Counted from the first letter of the stretch, positions 12,303 to 26,594 are shown. The stretch: 62,459 nucleotides of DNA from Monosiga brevicollis MX1 (GCF_000002865.3 NW_001865061.1:586605-649063), one strand, 5' to 3'. Program-made: numbers and translations. Notes: generated from the letters alone by a model not told the origin.

Positions 12303-13964
12303 TCAGGTTCGCACGCTAAACTTGTAGCGAACTACATGGCGGTATGCCTCTCCCGGGCGTAGCACAGCCGAGGGAAAATCCATTTGATTGATGGCGTCTG
12401 GAAAGTTTTGCGTCTCAAAGCAAACGCCTGGCATTTGTGCCCCGGAACAACACCACAGGCCAGCATCAGTGTTGATTGTGAAGGCCATAAACATAAACCG
12501 CAGGAATGAGAGACAAGGAATGAAAAACAAAGCAGATGATCAGCTGGTCAGAAGATCGGCCGACGCACCAGCATGTTCGCTGTAGGTGACACCGTCCTTG
12601 CCGGCAGAGGAAAAGGCGCCGTTGGACGTCCAGACTTGAAAGCCAGGCTGATCGGTCCAAACCTAGCGACGCGGGGAACATGTTCATTTTTGTTCACCGA
12701 ATGAGCCGGGCCAGCCAGCTGGCGTCGAGTTTGTCCTGCGGAGGGATAAGGGGCTCAGGATTGGGACAAACCTCCATGTGGCGTCCAGACGCGGGGTCAT
12801 ACATTTCTGCCACGAGCGCGAGATCACCGTCATGGATGGTGCTGCTGGCCACAAAGTTGTGATCCAGGCCCGGCATGTTCTGCACGCGGCGCATGTGGTC
12901 AAAGATGGCACCAAAGCGCTCGGGCTGGCCATTGGCTAGGCCGAGTTCAGAGACTGGAGCCAGTTGGCCTGTGGGGATGAGATCGGGGTGGACGGCCGTG
13001 TACTTTTCGGCATGGACGGTAACCAGTTGATCATCCACGGGTCCACTGTCGTGGCCTGCCAGATTAAAGTAGCCTGCAGAACATGGCGGGCGTTGGAGTC
13101 GGGGTGTGCCGTGAGCGGGAACAAAGGTGGCGGTGCGGAGGGGCTTGGGCATGATCTCGATCGCACCGTGGTGAGTCATGTTGATGATGGTCGGGGCATC
13201 TGTGGTGGCTGTAAAGACCATGTCCAGGGCGTTGTCTTCAGCCACGTTAAAGGCAACGGTGGCATCGACATTTCCGGGATAGCCTGCGTCGCCATCAGGG
13301 GAGCGCAGCTCTAAATGCCAGCTTGCGGGGCCGGCGGGGCCGGCGGCCGACCACAGGCGTTGATCCCATCCATTGAATCCTCCGTGCAAGTGGTTGTCAC
13401 CGTCGTTCTGGTCCACTTTGTACCTGTAATCTCCCAAGAAAGAAAGGATCAGGGCCCAGCACGGACAGAGGTATGAGAAGCTAGCCTCTGGAATAAAGCG
13501 AAAAGGTGAGGGGTTGAGCAGCCAGCCGAGATGAGGCAAGGCGAACATTTGGCCGTCGAGGTGGAAGGTGGCTTTGTCGATGCGATTGCCGACTCGACCA
13601 ACAGTGCAGCCAAAATAGGGCGAGGCATCGGGCGTCAGGTACTCGCTCATGGCGGGTTTGCCAAGAACCACGTCGGCCATCTTGCCCGAGCGATCCGGCA
13701 CCAAGAGCTTTTGAACTGGACGGTCAGCGCAGAGTACAAGAGGTTGAGCCTCGCCCGTTGTGCCATGAAAGTGGGTGGGAATCGAGTCTAAAACAACATA
13801 CCAATGCCGCCCCAGTTGGAGACGGTCGCGACCAGCGTTCGGGCCTCATTGGCCAACTCCACGACCTGCGCGCCCTGCGCCTGCTGAACCAAATCATGCC
13901 GCCACCGACGACCCACCCCCCGGCCAACCCACCGCCATGCCCCACGTCCCACCACAACCGCCAT
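12303..13964 (-). CDS. Aldose 1-epimerase (galactose mutarotase)
   Basis: Interconverts alpha and beta anomers of galactose or glucose at the entry to the Leloir pathway; cytosolic. Family landmarks appear in order. They are LVATVSNWGGIG (about 13830), VPDRSGKMADVVLG, PYFGCTVGRVGNRI (about 13600), DGDNHLHGGFNGWD with the first catalytic His, and INMTHH joined across an intron to GYFNLAGHDSG, which supplies the second His region. They continue with PTGQLAPV, LDHNFV, EVCPNPEP, DQPGFQVWTSNG and VCFETQNFPDAINQ, which holds the catalytic Glu. The stop is at 12303-12305. Several introns interrupt it; the HH|GYFNLAGH junction is at about 13165/13075. The start is uncertain: the in-frame Met at about 13964 leaves a basic, Trp-rich leader not typical of the family, so a missing upstream exon is possible. 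No signal peptide is visible. Confidence 0.88.
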
Positions 13965-14647
13965 CCTTCTCACAACAGCCGGACGTTGTCCTTCGATCCG
14001 ATCCTTCCCCCGTCTTCCTGTAACCCCCCCTCACGCCGAGCTGCCGACGCCGTCCGAAACACAAAGTCACTGACACCTCCCCCGCCTCAAAAATAAAAAA
14101 AATAAAATAAAAATAAAAATTTATTTACATAGGATGTACATGTAAAGAGACGTGGATAAAGTTCTAACTTATCAATAGTACTACATGTACTGTAGTAGTT
14201 TTCGTTTTTGATCGATCGCACTTTCACGGGCGCTGCCCTCTTGATGCAGACTCCTCAAATCAAAGCACTTATCGTCGATTTTCACGAGCCTTGGAAGGAA
14301 GCTACATGTAATAAAAAGGGGAGTGAGATGATAAAATTTACTGGAACCCTCCCTTGTCCTCCTGGGCAATGCAAACGTTTATCAATTGAGGGCACCGCCA
14401 GGCCACTGGGTGTACTGGCTCGGGGACGACCCTCGCCCTTGCCGATCCCTCTACTTTCATTTCGCTTTCTGTGCGGCACAGCCAGGCGTTGGCGCTGGAG
14501 CAAGCCGCGAGGCTGGTCTGGTGCCTCTTCAGTTAAAAAAAAAGGGGTTCAGGGGCTTCTATATCCTTGTAACCCCCCCTGAAACACAGTCTAGTCACGA
14601 AAGATGCATGCAGGCGGAAGAAGACGAAACAGTGGCAGGTCGCAGAG
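13965..14647. other. AT-rich intergenic region, left flank of the lipase gene
   Basis: Between the epimerase start and the lipase stop. 14088-14200 is AT-rich. 14143-14279 is the left member of an imperfect direct repeat described separately. No coding sequence is supported. Confidence 0.5.
14143..14279 (+). repeat. Left copy of a direct repeat flanking the lipase gene
   Basis: Two blocks recur in the same order at 16411-16489. Block A is TAAAGAGACGTGGATAAAGT onward (14143-14173), matched by 16411-16442. Block B is ACTCCTCAAATCAAA, then GCACTTATCGTCGAT (14250-14279), matched by 16456-16489 with a four-A insertion. The spacing between blocks is larger here. This copy also contains ACATGTACTGTAGTA, again present beside the right copy. 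Confidence 0.75.
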
Positions 14648-16186
14648 TTAGAGCACGCTCATGTCGCCCTCGGCGAGCCGCAGCAGCAGTGGGGCGTACG
14701 CGGAGTGCGCGTCAGCTCCAACCCAGGAAGCGGCATAGTTGTTTTTCTTGCCATCGAGGACGATAGCCAAGTCATTGCTGTGGGTGTACCACCAAAAGCG
14801 CTGAGCCCACCTAGGGCGAGGCGGTTCAGTGGGCACCCAGTCGTTGTTGAGGAGGAAGCGGAAGTGGCGAATGTGCGTGTCCGGGAGCTGGTCATGCATA
14901 ACCACAGCGGGCGAAGCAAAAGTGTAAAGGTGGATGCGGGGTGGCCCGCGGTTGTCCGGGCCCCCGTCGTTGGCAAAGTCCGTACACGTCAGAAGCTTGA
15001 GCGCCGCGAGCGTGGCAATGCCAGCTCCCTGGCTGTGCCCCGCAATCGCAAAGCTGAGAGAGAATTTATTGGCTGCGCAGCCGAGGCTCACGGCGCCGTC
15101 ATTCAGGGCGTCGTTGACAAACTCTACAACCTTGGGCCACAACAGCTCAAGGCGCTGTTGGAAGCCGCCGTGCACCTTGGTGCCGTAGGCATCCACAGCC
15201 GAGACTCGCAGGTTGCCGCCAACCCAGTCGTGGTAGATCAGGCCCTTCTTCTCCTTCGGCGTGTACACCCGCTGTTCGTCCGCCACCGTCACAGAGTCAG
15301 GCACATCGTCTGTGTCAAAAAAGCTGCCGCGGAACACGAGCGTCACCTCGAGCTCGGGGGCTTCATTGCGCGCAACGGTCTCGGCCGACCGGTCCTCTTC
15401 CGTGGTAAAGCTGGGGGCCTTGGCCTTAAGCCCAACCAGCAGCGCGTTCGGGTGTTCCTTCGGGCTTCCAATCACAGCCCACCGGCGCCCGAGAAGGTAC
15501 TCGGCAAAGCTGGGCTCATCAACAGCCACGTTTGGTTTCTGGGAGGTGTAGAAGTTGGCATCCTGAGCGCCAAACAAGGCCATGAAGCGCTTCTCAGCCG
15601 TGCCATGCTCTTCGCCTTTCGCGTCGTCAACGGCAGTGAAAAGCGTCACCTCGCGGAGACCGGCGTTGATGTTCTTCGCGTAGGTCAAATCCGCAAGGGC
15701 GGCAGCGGTGGCAATGACGCTGATGACATGCTTGCCTGCGGCGCCGTTGGGGTTCTGGCAAAGCGACTCACCGTCACCGCACAAAATGAGAATTTCGCGC
15801 TGGAGATCCGGCGGCGCCGTGGCAGCAACACTCCGAAGCATGCGGTTCGTCACCGTGCCACCGAAGGCGCAGCTCAGATGGCTAAACAACATTGGTGTCT
15901 TGGCCTTCACAAGGGCGTCAAAGGAATCCGGGGTGTAGCGGTAGTAGTTGGCCGGGGGGGGCTGGTTGTATTGCTGGGGTCTTAGTATGTTATCATCGAG
16001 GTTGCCGCCGGGCACAACAAAGAAGGGCGGGAACAGTGTGAGTCCGCCTCCCGTCCTCCCCTTCCCGTCACTGCTTGGGTGGTAGGAGGCGAACTTGGCC
16101 TTGCAGTAGGAGGAGGCCAGTTTCAGCATGGACCACCCTGCAGCAAAACCCGCGCCGACGTCCAGGGCGCGCCACAACAGTATCAT
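14648..16186 (-). CDS. Class 3 (triacylglycerol) lipase, intronless
   Basis: Alpha/beta hydrolase of the fungal-type lipase_3 family, predicted to hydrolyse acylglycerol esters. Taking the ATG at 16186 (MILLWRALDVG) gives 512 residues in one exon. A frame continues upstream but only through GA-repeat sequence, so I did not extend it. Motifs: LEVTLVFRGSF (strand and oxyanion region), HGGFQQRL, then AGHSQGAG with the nucleophile Ser. LYTFASPAVV, NNDWVPTEPP (likely catalytic Asp) and WYTHSND (likely catalytic His) follow. The first ~30 residues are moderately hydrophobic and could anchor or target the protein. Being intronless is unusual here, since nearly every other gene in the window is split. 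With the flanking direct repeats this suggests a retrocopy or acquired gene, though it is not proof. The product looks intact, with no stops or frameshifts. Confidence 0.82.
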   Translation of the reverse strand: MILLWRALDVGAGFAAGWSMLKLASSYCKAKFASYHPSSDGKGRTGGGLTLFPPFFVVPGGNLDDNILRPQQYNQPPPANYYRYTPDSFDALVKAKTPMLFSHLSCAFGGTVTNRMLRSVAATAPPDLQREILILCGDGESLCQNPNGAAGKHVISVIATAAALADLTYAKNINAGLREVTLFTAVDDAKGEEHGTAEKRFMALFGAQDANFYTSQKPNVAVDEPSFAEYLLGRRWAVIGSPKEHPNALLVGLKAKAPSFTTEEDRSAETVARNEAPELEVTLVFRGSFFDTDDVPDSVTVADEQRVYTPKEKKGLIYHDWVGGNLRVSAVDAYGTKVHGGFQQRLELLWPKVVEFVNDALNDGAVSLGCAANKFSLSFAIAGHSQGAGIATLAALKLLTCTDFANDGGPDNRGPPRIHLYTFASPAVVMHDQLPDTHIRHFRFLLNNDWVPTEPPRPRWAQRFWWYTHSNDLAIVLDGKKNNYAASWVGADAHSAYAPLLLRLAEGDMSVL

Positions 16187-16300
16187 GTTGGGGATTTTTT
16201 TTTGGGGGGGGGAGAGGGGAGGGGGGCGGGCGAGAGAGAGAGAGAGAGAGAGAAAAGCATAAACAGCGAACTCACTGCATCGGTCGTAGAGATTCCTTTC

Positions 16301-16649
<349 letters not shown>

Positions 16650-16830
16650 CCCCGGCCCGCCCGCACACACACGATCGCGAGCTCGGGGTTCAGCTTCGCC
16701 TCGAGATGAGGGGCAAATAATGCTGCTGGTCAGCTGAATGACCCCGGCACCCCGGCCAAGCGTCTTGATCAGTGGGTGCGGCCGGGGCTCCCATCGCGAG
16801 ACTCACCTGCCTTCTCAGATCGGCGGCAGC

Positions 16831-19244
16831 ATGGCCGACTGCGCGGCGACCGCACCACAGCTGGCTTGGACATGGCTTGAGGCAGCCACAGAAGATGTCG
16901 AGCTGGGGACGACGCCGCCCTTGGCCAAGCGGCCTTTTCGTGAGCCAACAGCCCTAGCGCAGGGCTTGCAGCGTGGTGGACAAGCGTGGGCTGAACAATG
17001 TGCCGAAGCCATTGCGCTCGTCCTGCACCTGGCCCTGCAGAACCCCGAAGAGCACGGGCACAGAATGGCCCACGTCGAGCGTGTTTTGACTCACCTGGAC
17101 CGCGCCGTTCGTGCACGCCCGGCCCTCCAAGACACCGTGGCACAGCTTCATCGTCGTCTCCTCCATTGCCAACCGTATGCCCTTCGGTGTCTCCAACGTA
17201 CCCAGCACGAGGCCCCCCACCAAGCCCACCTTGCCCTTGCCCTGCTCAGCCCACCACAGCCCTTGCCCCAACTGGCCGAGGATCAGGTCACGTCCTTGAC
17301 CCTGGCCGCCGGCAACTGGCTCGATGACATTAGTCCAGAGCAACTCCAACACCTCGTCCTGCTATGGATTCGCGGAGACGTGGCGGCCCTGCAGCGCCGT
17401 CATGCCGCTCTTTTCGGCCCCATTCTCCTCGACGATACTGCCCAGCGCCTCAGACACCTCGCCCCAGCCCTCGCCCCGGCCCTTAAACAAGCCCCGCCCG
17501 AAAGCCCGGAGCAAGCCTCCAGTCCACGTCACCGCTGGATTGTTCAACAATGCCTCTGGGCCCTGGATAATGATCAAATCAACGCGCTTTCCCGCGCCCT
17601 GTCCCTCCTCCTTTTTGCGCTCGAACCTTCCCTCGCAGAAATGCAGCTTCGGGGCCTGATACGAACCCACGTGGCCACACGCAGCGCCATTGTGCGCCTC
17701 GCCCGTGCCCTAGAACTTGCCGTCCCCGATCTCGCCTCATCCCATATCAAGGTACGAGGGCTCTCTGATATCCACGTCAGCCTACGCCCCGCTGACTCCA
17801 CGCCATTGCACACCCTCGTCTTTTCTGCTTCGTCTTTGCTCCTGAAATCAATTTCGTGATTGCACCATCTCACCTTCTCTCTGCCCCCCCCCCCCTTTTT
17901 TGTTAAAAAATTGGGAAACCGCGTTCAGATTTGCCGGCAGGCGCTCGAGAATTTTGATACACACGTCTACTTGCAATTCAAGGATTTTCGAGCTCTAGCC
18001 GTGTGCGTCATCTTTCCCTTCCCCTGCATTCCCTCTTCGTGATCAACGCTGTTTGCTCACCTTGTCTGCTTTGATACTGGTCCCACAGGAGTCGCTTTCG
18101 TGACTTGGAGGAGCGTGAGACCGCCGCAGGCTTTCTGCAGCGCCTGCTCCAAGAGCTGGCCGAAGCCCCCGACGTGCTGCCCCAGTTTGCGTTTAGCCTC
18201 GCTCGCTTCAACCGACAGCTTTACAAGCAAACGTTGCTTCCCATGATCCTACGCTCAGCTCGTCGCGAAGCAGCCTCGGGCTCTGAACAAGGTCATCTCC
18301 TCAACCTGTTGGTGGATCACCTTCGTCGTCACAAACTGGTTGATGCCGCCGCCGTCCTGCTGGCCCAAAGCCCCCGCTCCAGCCCTCGTCGAGCACGCTC
18401 AACGGGAGCAAGTCGTGATGTCGCCACCGACTCCGGCTCGACACAAGCGAGCACGGGTGTTGATGAATGCGAGGGGAATGAAGCTTCTCCTCCGCCGCCG
18501 CCCGATGTAACCCCGGAGAGCTTTCAGTTGGGAACCTCACTTGTCCACCAAGCGCAGACACGATGCCTTCGATACATCGCCCGCATGGGTCTGGATCAGT
18601 ACGCTGTGCTGGAGGCCTTGGCACAAGGTCAAGCCAAATGCACTCAGCACGCTCGAGATACTCAAGACCTGCCATCGGCTCAGTGGTGGTTTGAGCTCAG
18701 CTCGAGGTGCCCTCTGTTTCAGCCATCCATCGCCATTCCCGTTGCACTCAACCTTGATCGACTCTCGCTGGAACAGGCGCAAGCAGCCGGCTTGATGCAA
18801 GCCAGCAACCTCCTCCAAGCTCACCCGCCTGTGGTGGTTCGCACCAGTTGGACCTCTCGACAAGCTGAAGGCTATGCCTTGGTTTTTCTGCTGCATGTCG
18901 CCACGGCCCCCGCTGGCGGTTACGAATGGGCCACCAAACCAGCCCACCACATTGACACTTTGGCTCGCATGTTTTGCATGCTGGCATTTAACGTGGCACG
19001 TGGCCGTTGGTCAGAGCCACTCTTCAACGTGCTAAAGCTCCTGCCGACTGTGGCGCTGGTGCGGCTTCGTGCTCTCACGCTTTGTCCTCAAATGCTTAAA
19101 CTCTGCGCACACCGATGCTCAGAGTCACTACCCTTGACGCAACAACGGCACATACTGCAGCGCATGCTACATCTTTTGCGGGCAGACGCCCCTACGGCCC
19201 CCTCCACCGTCCCACCAGCCGTTACAAGCCCACCAAGGCCATAA
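16831..19244 (+). CDS. Hypothetical alpha-helical protein, 716 residues
   Basis: I do not recognise this gene with confidence. Exons 16831-17751, 17929-18002 and 18089-19244 join in frame through GTACGA and GTGCGT donors. The predicted protein is Leu-, Ala-, Gln- and Arg-rich and almost wholly helical, without signal peptide or membrane segment. That resembles a HEAT/ARM-type solenoid scaffold. A Ser/Arg-rich, probably disordered loop lies at about residues 420-465 (18370-18510). A stretch in the middle (exon 2 into exon 3, FKDFRALAVSRFRDLEERE, then ARFNRQLYKQTLLPMIL) loosely recalls the helical core of Fanconi anaemia group A proteins. This is only a weak impression from memory. Two upstream in-frame Met codons exist from 16738; I prefer MADCAATAPQ at 16831 because the earlier codons follow microsatellite sequence. 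Its convergent neighbour is the coiled-coil gene. Confidence 0.65.
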
Positions 19245-19606
19245 AAGCAGTGGTGATATCGAGAACCCAACCATCCATTTAAGATTAAATTCACACCAAG
19301 CATCGCTCTTCATCATTGCCCTTGATCTGCAGGCGTTTGTGAGGGCTGGTCAAACACGGGCTGGGCAGTACGAGGTCATTCAAGACACGGGTGCTACATC
19401 ATATCGTCCAGACATCGACGCGGCGCAGTGTAACACAAATAGGACCCGCGCCGGAACAGATAAAACAAAATTATAATTGGTCATCCAGTCGTGTATCAGA
19501 TCCAATCGAAGCTTGAGAGAGATTCTCATAATTCCAACCTCGCAACGGTGTGGCAAGATCAACCGGAAGGTTTGGGTGGAAAGCGCGTTGTGCGCACACA
19601 CGGCAG
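19245..19606. other. Convergent 3' spacer
   Basis: Sequence between the stops of the hypothetical gene and the coiled-coil gene. No further feature is visible. Confidence 0.5.
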
Positions 19607-21957
19607 CTACATGGCACCCAACTGACTCAGCTCAGCCTCCAGTTTACGCAGCTGGAGCTGAAGCTCGTCCTCCTCCTTGTTGACGCGCTCGAGGTCTTGT
19701 TTGAGCTTGTGTGATTCTTCCTGCGCTGCAGCCAAACGTGCACGCGTGGCCGCCAAGCTGTTATCCTTGTCGGATGCATCGAGCTGGCCGGCAACGCGCT
19801 TTTCAAAGTCAATCTATCATGGCATGTGGTGAATCAAAACAGACCCCCAGCCGGCATAGCGACCACGAAAGGCGGCAAGCAGACGGACGCGCAGACACAC
19901 ACACTCTCTACAGCACACAACCACACTTACGGCAATTTGGTTAAGCTTGTCCTGGTTGGTCGATGTATACGCAGCCATGGCTTCAAACTTGTCCATGATA
20001 AAGGGCAGGTGCTCATCCACGTCAACCTTGGCTCCTGATTCTCCAAAATTAACTGTTGGACACGCGCAGCGTGAGGCTAGCAACCAAAACGTATTGGCGC
20101 AAGTGTCAGAGAGACGCACCACCATAGATGGAAATCAGATCTTTGATCTTTTCGCGTGCTGCCAATTTTTGCTGCTCTTGCTTGTTGGATAGAGCTTGCC
20201 CCTTGAGAGCGAAAAGCGCGTAAACAAAACAGGGTGCCGTGTCAGTGGGTGCGTTGACAACCAGGCGCCCAAGAAGTGCGTCGGCCGTATGAGGGCGCAA
20301 GCTTGGCGTGTGCGGCATTTACCTTGGAAAAGGGCGTTTGAAACTTGTCTGCGTAAACCGTAAAACGAGCACCGGCCTGCGTAGCTTGGCGCGTTTTAAA
20401 GCTGCAGTACTCGAGCCAAAGGCGAATCCCGATGATGCAGCCCAGCCATTCTATAGAGCCGAGATCAGGAGGGTAGGTCAAGAACCAACGAGGGACGAGG
20501 GCAGAAGCGGGAACACCGGTACAGGGTACAGGAGAAAAAAAGTGGGCATTCGTGGCAAACGAGTGGCACTGACGATGAACGCTCGTGGGAATGGCGCTGG
20601 TTTCTTTGACGGCGCGAAAGGCGGTGGGATGGCCGGAGAAGCCGAGCAGGCCCAAGCAAATGTGGGCTGCCATGTGGGCAGGGCGTTGAAGAGCCATCTT
20701 GCCAATGTTGCGAATGACGCTGGGAAGTTGTACACCAAGCATCTTAATGTCATCGAGGTTCTCTTGCAAATAGGACAGGCCGTGGGCGGCAATGGCGTCT
20801 GTGAGTTGCTTTTGCAAGGAGAAAACGGCTGCATCATCATCCGCGCTCTTGCTGAGGGCGGCAACGATTTGCGACCAGGTCATGGATGAAGCGGCAATGA
20901 CTTGAAATTTGTATTGAGCTAGGTGGGCAGCCAAAAAAAACCATCACGAGAAGAGGTGAGGGCAATGAAAGAGTTAGGGTGGGGTCTGATGACCGAGCTC
21001 GAGAGGCGGTGCGGGTTGAATGATGCTGTTTCAGGGGTCAGATTGTGTCAATGTGTATCTTGGCGTGTAACTTGGCGCGTACCTTCTTGCAGGGCCATTT
21101 GGCGCTTGACTTCTTCTTGAACGCGCTTTTGCATTTCGGCTTCGTCAAAGGCGTCCGTTTGCCTGGAGCGAACAATCTCTGGTTGCACCGCTGGTGCCGA
21201 CGAAACAGAAGGTGCGGATTGGGTCTGACTCGGGCGGGCCCCGGAAGAGAAGGAGGCGGTGGTGGTGGTGGTGGTGGCGACGTGTTGCTGTTCCTTGGCG
21301 CTGTCAAGTTTGCTTTGGAGGAGGTCAAGGAGGTCATCCTTCTCGGGCTTGGAGAGGGCCCAGACTTGGGCATGCCACTCTTCATGCTCACGACGGGAAA
21401 TGACGTGTTGTTCGTAGGCTTGGTCAAGCCGAGTCTGAAGTTCGCGGCTGGCGGTAATCATCTGAGCAGTGGTTTCGGCCTGCTCTTCGGCTTGGCGGAT
21501 GGCGGCCCAATCGGCGGGCTTCTGCTTCGGCCTTGGCTTTGGTGCGCTGGCGCTCTTCCTCGGCTAGGGCGGCGCGTTCTTGTGCCTCTTGGCGCTCTCG
21601 CTGAAGCTCGGCTTCGCGAGCAGCAGCCTGTTCCTGCATCTTCTGTTGTTGTTCTTCAAGTTCCCGGGCCCGATTCTCGGCGGCAATTTTGGCGGCGCGG
21701 AGGCGCTCCACCTCTTCTTGTTGCTGCTCAAGCTGTTGGGCACGTCGTGCAATCTGTGATTGTAACTGTGATTCCTTCTCGCGGCGCGCGGCTTCACGAC
21801 GTCGCTGTTTGAGCTCCTCGGCCTTGCGGGACTCGGCCGCCTGTTGGCGGGCCACCTCATCCTGCTGGGCACTCAGGCTGGCCTGCTTGTTGGCCCGATC
21901 GGCCGCTGCAAACGGGTTGCGCTGCGCAATGTCTCCCGTCAACGCGTTGCTATCCAT
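19607..21957 (-). CDS. Coiled-coil protein of unknown function, with a frame break
   Basis: Function not recognised. The ATG at 21957 gives MDSNALTGDIAQRNPF, then about 130 residues of Glu/Arg/Gln/Ala heptads (21900-21530), a classic long coiled coil. A second helical block (21515-21083) reads PADWAAIRQAEEQAE onward and ends MQKRVQEEVKRQMALQ, with a Ser/Thr/Pro linker. The exon at about 20917-20323 encodes a globular, partly hydrophobic region containing LQENLDDIKMLGVQLP and WLGCIIGIRLWLEYCSF. Small exons (about 20200 and 20020-19930) and a final coiled coil (about 19815-19607, ending ELSQLGAM) complete it. Between 21505 and 21530 the reading frame changes with no GT donor nearby, so either an indel or a sequence error is present. 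The NPF near the N-terminus could bind EH domains, but that is conjecture. Confidence 0.6.
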
Positions 21958-23235
<1,278 letters not shown>

Positions 23236-23338
23236 ATGCCGGCGGATCAGGGTTGCTACACCCTCATCACCGATGATGATGCCGACCTCAACTTCTCCGA
23301 GCAAGAGCTTCGCAAGCAACTCGGTATGGATGCCCGCG

Positions 23339-23389
<51 letters not shown>

Positions 23390-26300
23390 TAGCCGGCCGG
23401 CCGCTTGATTCATTCTGACCAGCTGATGCCGTGCTCGTTCTTTTCGTGTGCGGGTGCTCACAGAATCGAGCCGCGTGGAGGACAAGGTTGAAGCACTCAA
23501 GGTTGCCATTCAGCTTTTGCTCAATGGCGAAAAGCTTCCCTCCCTGCTCGTCGTACGTCACTCGCTGCCTCGGCCTGATCATCTTCAGCGTGCCACCACG
23601 ACGCCAAAACGCTTCACTGACAATCACTCACCCACACTCCTTCCAGCCGGTTATCCGCTATGTCATGCCGTGCGATGATCACACAGTTAAGAAACTTCTC
23701 CTCATCTTTTGGGAAGTGGTGCCCAAGTATGGCAGCGATGGCAAGCTGCTCCACGAAATGATCCTCGTGTGCGATGCGTATCGCAAGGACCTCATGCACC
23801 CCAACGAGTACGTGCGTGGCTCAACGCTGCGCTTTCTCTGCAAGCTCAAGGAACCCGAGCTTCTCGAACCCCTCATGCCCACCATCCAAGAGTGCCTGAC
23901 CAACCGCCACGCATACGTTCGCCGCAACGCCGTCCTGGCCATCTACACCATTTACAAAAATTACGACCACCTCATTCCCGACGCCCCCGAGCTGATCCAC
24001 CGTTACCTCGAGCAGGAAGAGGTCAGCCTTGCCTCCGCCGCAATGTCTCTTTCTTTCCATGTTTCTTTTCGACGTTTCATACTTCGTTTCTTGCTTCTTC
24101 ACTTGGCCGCCACCACCGCCGTCCTTTTTGTTGCAATGACGTTTCGCTTTGATGTCATCACGCGAGAGCTCACCCCAACGCTCGGCGTCCCTTGGTCCCC
24201 CCTCCCCCGCGTGCGTTACAGAACCCCTCGTGCAAGCGCAATGCTTTTATGATGTTGATCACGGCTGATCAGAGCCGCGCCCTCGAGTACCTGAGCTCGT
24301 GCATCGACTCTGTGCAGACTTTCAATGAGATTTTGCAGCTCGTCATTGTCGAGCTTGTTCACAAAGTGTGCCGGACCGAGCCGCGCCAGCGCAGCCGCTT
24401 CATCCGCTGCATCTACAACCTGCTCAATTCCGAGTCGGCCGCCGTCCGTTATGACGCTGCCGGTGCCCTCTTGACCCTGTCTTCGGCCCCGACAGCCGTC
24501 ACCGCCGCCGCCAAGGCCTACATTGAGCTCATCGTGAAGGAGGCTGACAATAACGTCAAGCTCATTGTTCTTGACCGACTCATCGCCCTCAAGTCCACTC
24601 CCTCCAACGAGCGCGTGCTACAGGACATGATTATGGACATTCTGCGCGTCCTGGCCGCCCCCGATCTTCATGTCCGCAAGAAAACGCTGGCCCTTGTCCT
24701 TGACCTCGTCGCCTCCCGCAACGTCTCTGAGGTCGTTGGCTTTATCAAGAAGGAGCTCGCGCGCGCTACCTCGTACGTTTCATACCGCTCATGGAGCTTG
24801 CAATCTATTGTCACACCCGGACAGTCAGGGCATGCAAACCGGTCTTTCTCACCCACAAACAAATGCTTGGTCCTGTGGCACGCCCATGCGCTCACAGGCA
24901 CGACAATTATGAAAAGGCCGGTGAATATCGCCAGCAATTGGTCCGCACGCTGCACACGCTGGGCGTGCGCTTCCCCGAGGCGGCACACGACATTGTGCCC
25001 CAGCTCATGGAGGCTCTGACCGACGATACGGCTCAGGGCGCCGCCTCAGCCGAAGACGTGGCCCTGTTTGTCCGCGAGGCCTTTGAGCGCCTGCCCGGTC
25101 TGCACAGCGATATGATGAACAAGCTCATCTCCACGTTTACTGACATCAAGTCGCCTCGTGTCATCCGCTCCATCCTCTGGATCATTGGCGAGTACGCCAC
25201 CAAGCAGTCGACGATCGAGGACGCCTTTCGCTGCATTTTTTCGGCCATTGGTACCCTGCCCATTGTCGACTCGGAGCTCAAGGCCGCCGCTGAGGCTGAG
25301 GCTGAGGAGGAGGCCGACGGAGGTGCGCCCAAGGTCGTCACACGCACTCGCATCACTGCCGATGGCACGTACGCCACCGAGTCGGTGTACACCTCCACCA
25401 ACAAGAAGCGTGAGGAGCGCCCGGCGCTGCGTCAAGCCATGATGGACGGCGACTTTTTCGTGGCCTCGGCCGTTGCGGCTGCTCTGACCAAGCTGGCTTT
25501 GCGCCATTCGCGCCTGGACAATGTCCCCGTTAGCGAGCGCCACCAGGTCAAGGCTCGCGCCATGTTTGCCATGGCCAGCATGCTGCACCTTGGTAAATCT
25601 GGCCTCGCCGCGGAGAACATGACCCCAGATGCCCGTGATCGTATCATGGCTTGCCTGCGCGTGTTGGCTAGCCCCTCAGCTGCACTCGAGGCCTCCTTTT
25701 TGGAGCAGTGCCACGCCGCCTTTTCCAAAATGCTCGAGGCCACGTCGACCACGACGGGCCCAAAGAAGGAGGAAAAGCGGGAAATTCAGTCCCACGTGGA
25801 TGAGGGCATCAGCTTTTTGGCACTGCGCACGGGTAACCAAGACGAGACGTCGATGGATGACGTCGAGATGAGCATCTCCAAAGCCACGGGGGCTGGCGAG
25901 AAGGCCAAGGCTGGCTCCAAGCTCAACAAGGTCTACCAGCTCTCGGGCTTCTCCGACCCCGTGTATGTGGAGGCCTACGTCAACGTGAACCAGTACGACA
26001 TCCTGCTTGATGTGCTGGTGGTGAACCAGACACCGGACACACTTCAAAACCTGTCCTTGGAGCTGGCCACGCTCGGCGATCTCAAGCTGACAGAGAAGCC
26101 GCAGTCGCACACTTTGGGTGCTTACGACTTTTGCAACATTCGTGCCAATGTCAAGGTGTCATCCACGGAGACGGGCATCATCTTTGGTAACATTGTGTAC
26201 GATGTATCGGGCGCTACTTCGGACCGCAACTGCGTCATTCTGAACGACATTCACATTGACATTTTGGACTACATCAAGGCCGCACAGTGCACAGACGTTG

Positions 26301-26552
26301 AGTTTCGCAACATGTGGGCCGAGTTTGAGTGGGAGAACAAGGTGGCCGTGCGCACAACCATCCCCACGCTCCGAGGTTATCTGGAACATGTGCAAAAGAC
26401 CACCAACATGCGGTGCCTCACACCGGCATCGGCATTGGCGGGCGAGTGCGACTTTCTTGCGGCGAACCTCTACGCCCGCAGCGTCTTTGGTGAAGACGCG
26501 CTGGCCAACCTCAGCATAGAGAAGTTGCCCGACGGCACGGTGCGTTGCCAAG

Positions 26553-26594
<42 letters not shown>

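Noticed and set aside
14705-15985. 426-codon plus-strand frame opposite the lipase
   Set aside because: Shadow of the intronless lipase; the minus strand carries the hydrolase motifs.
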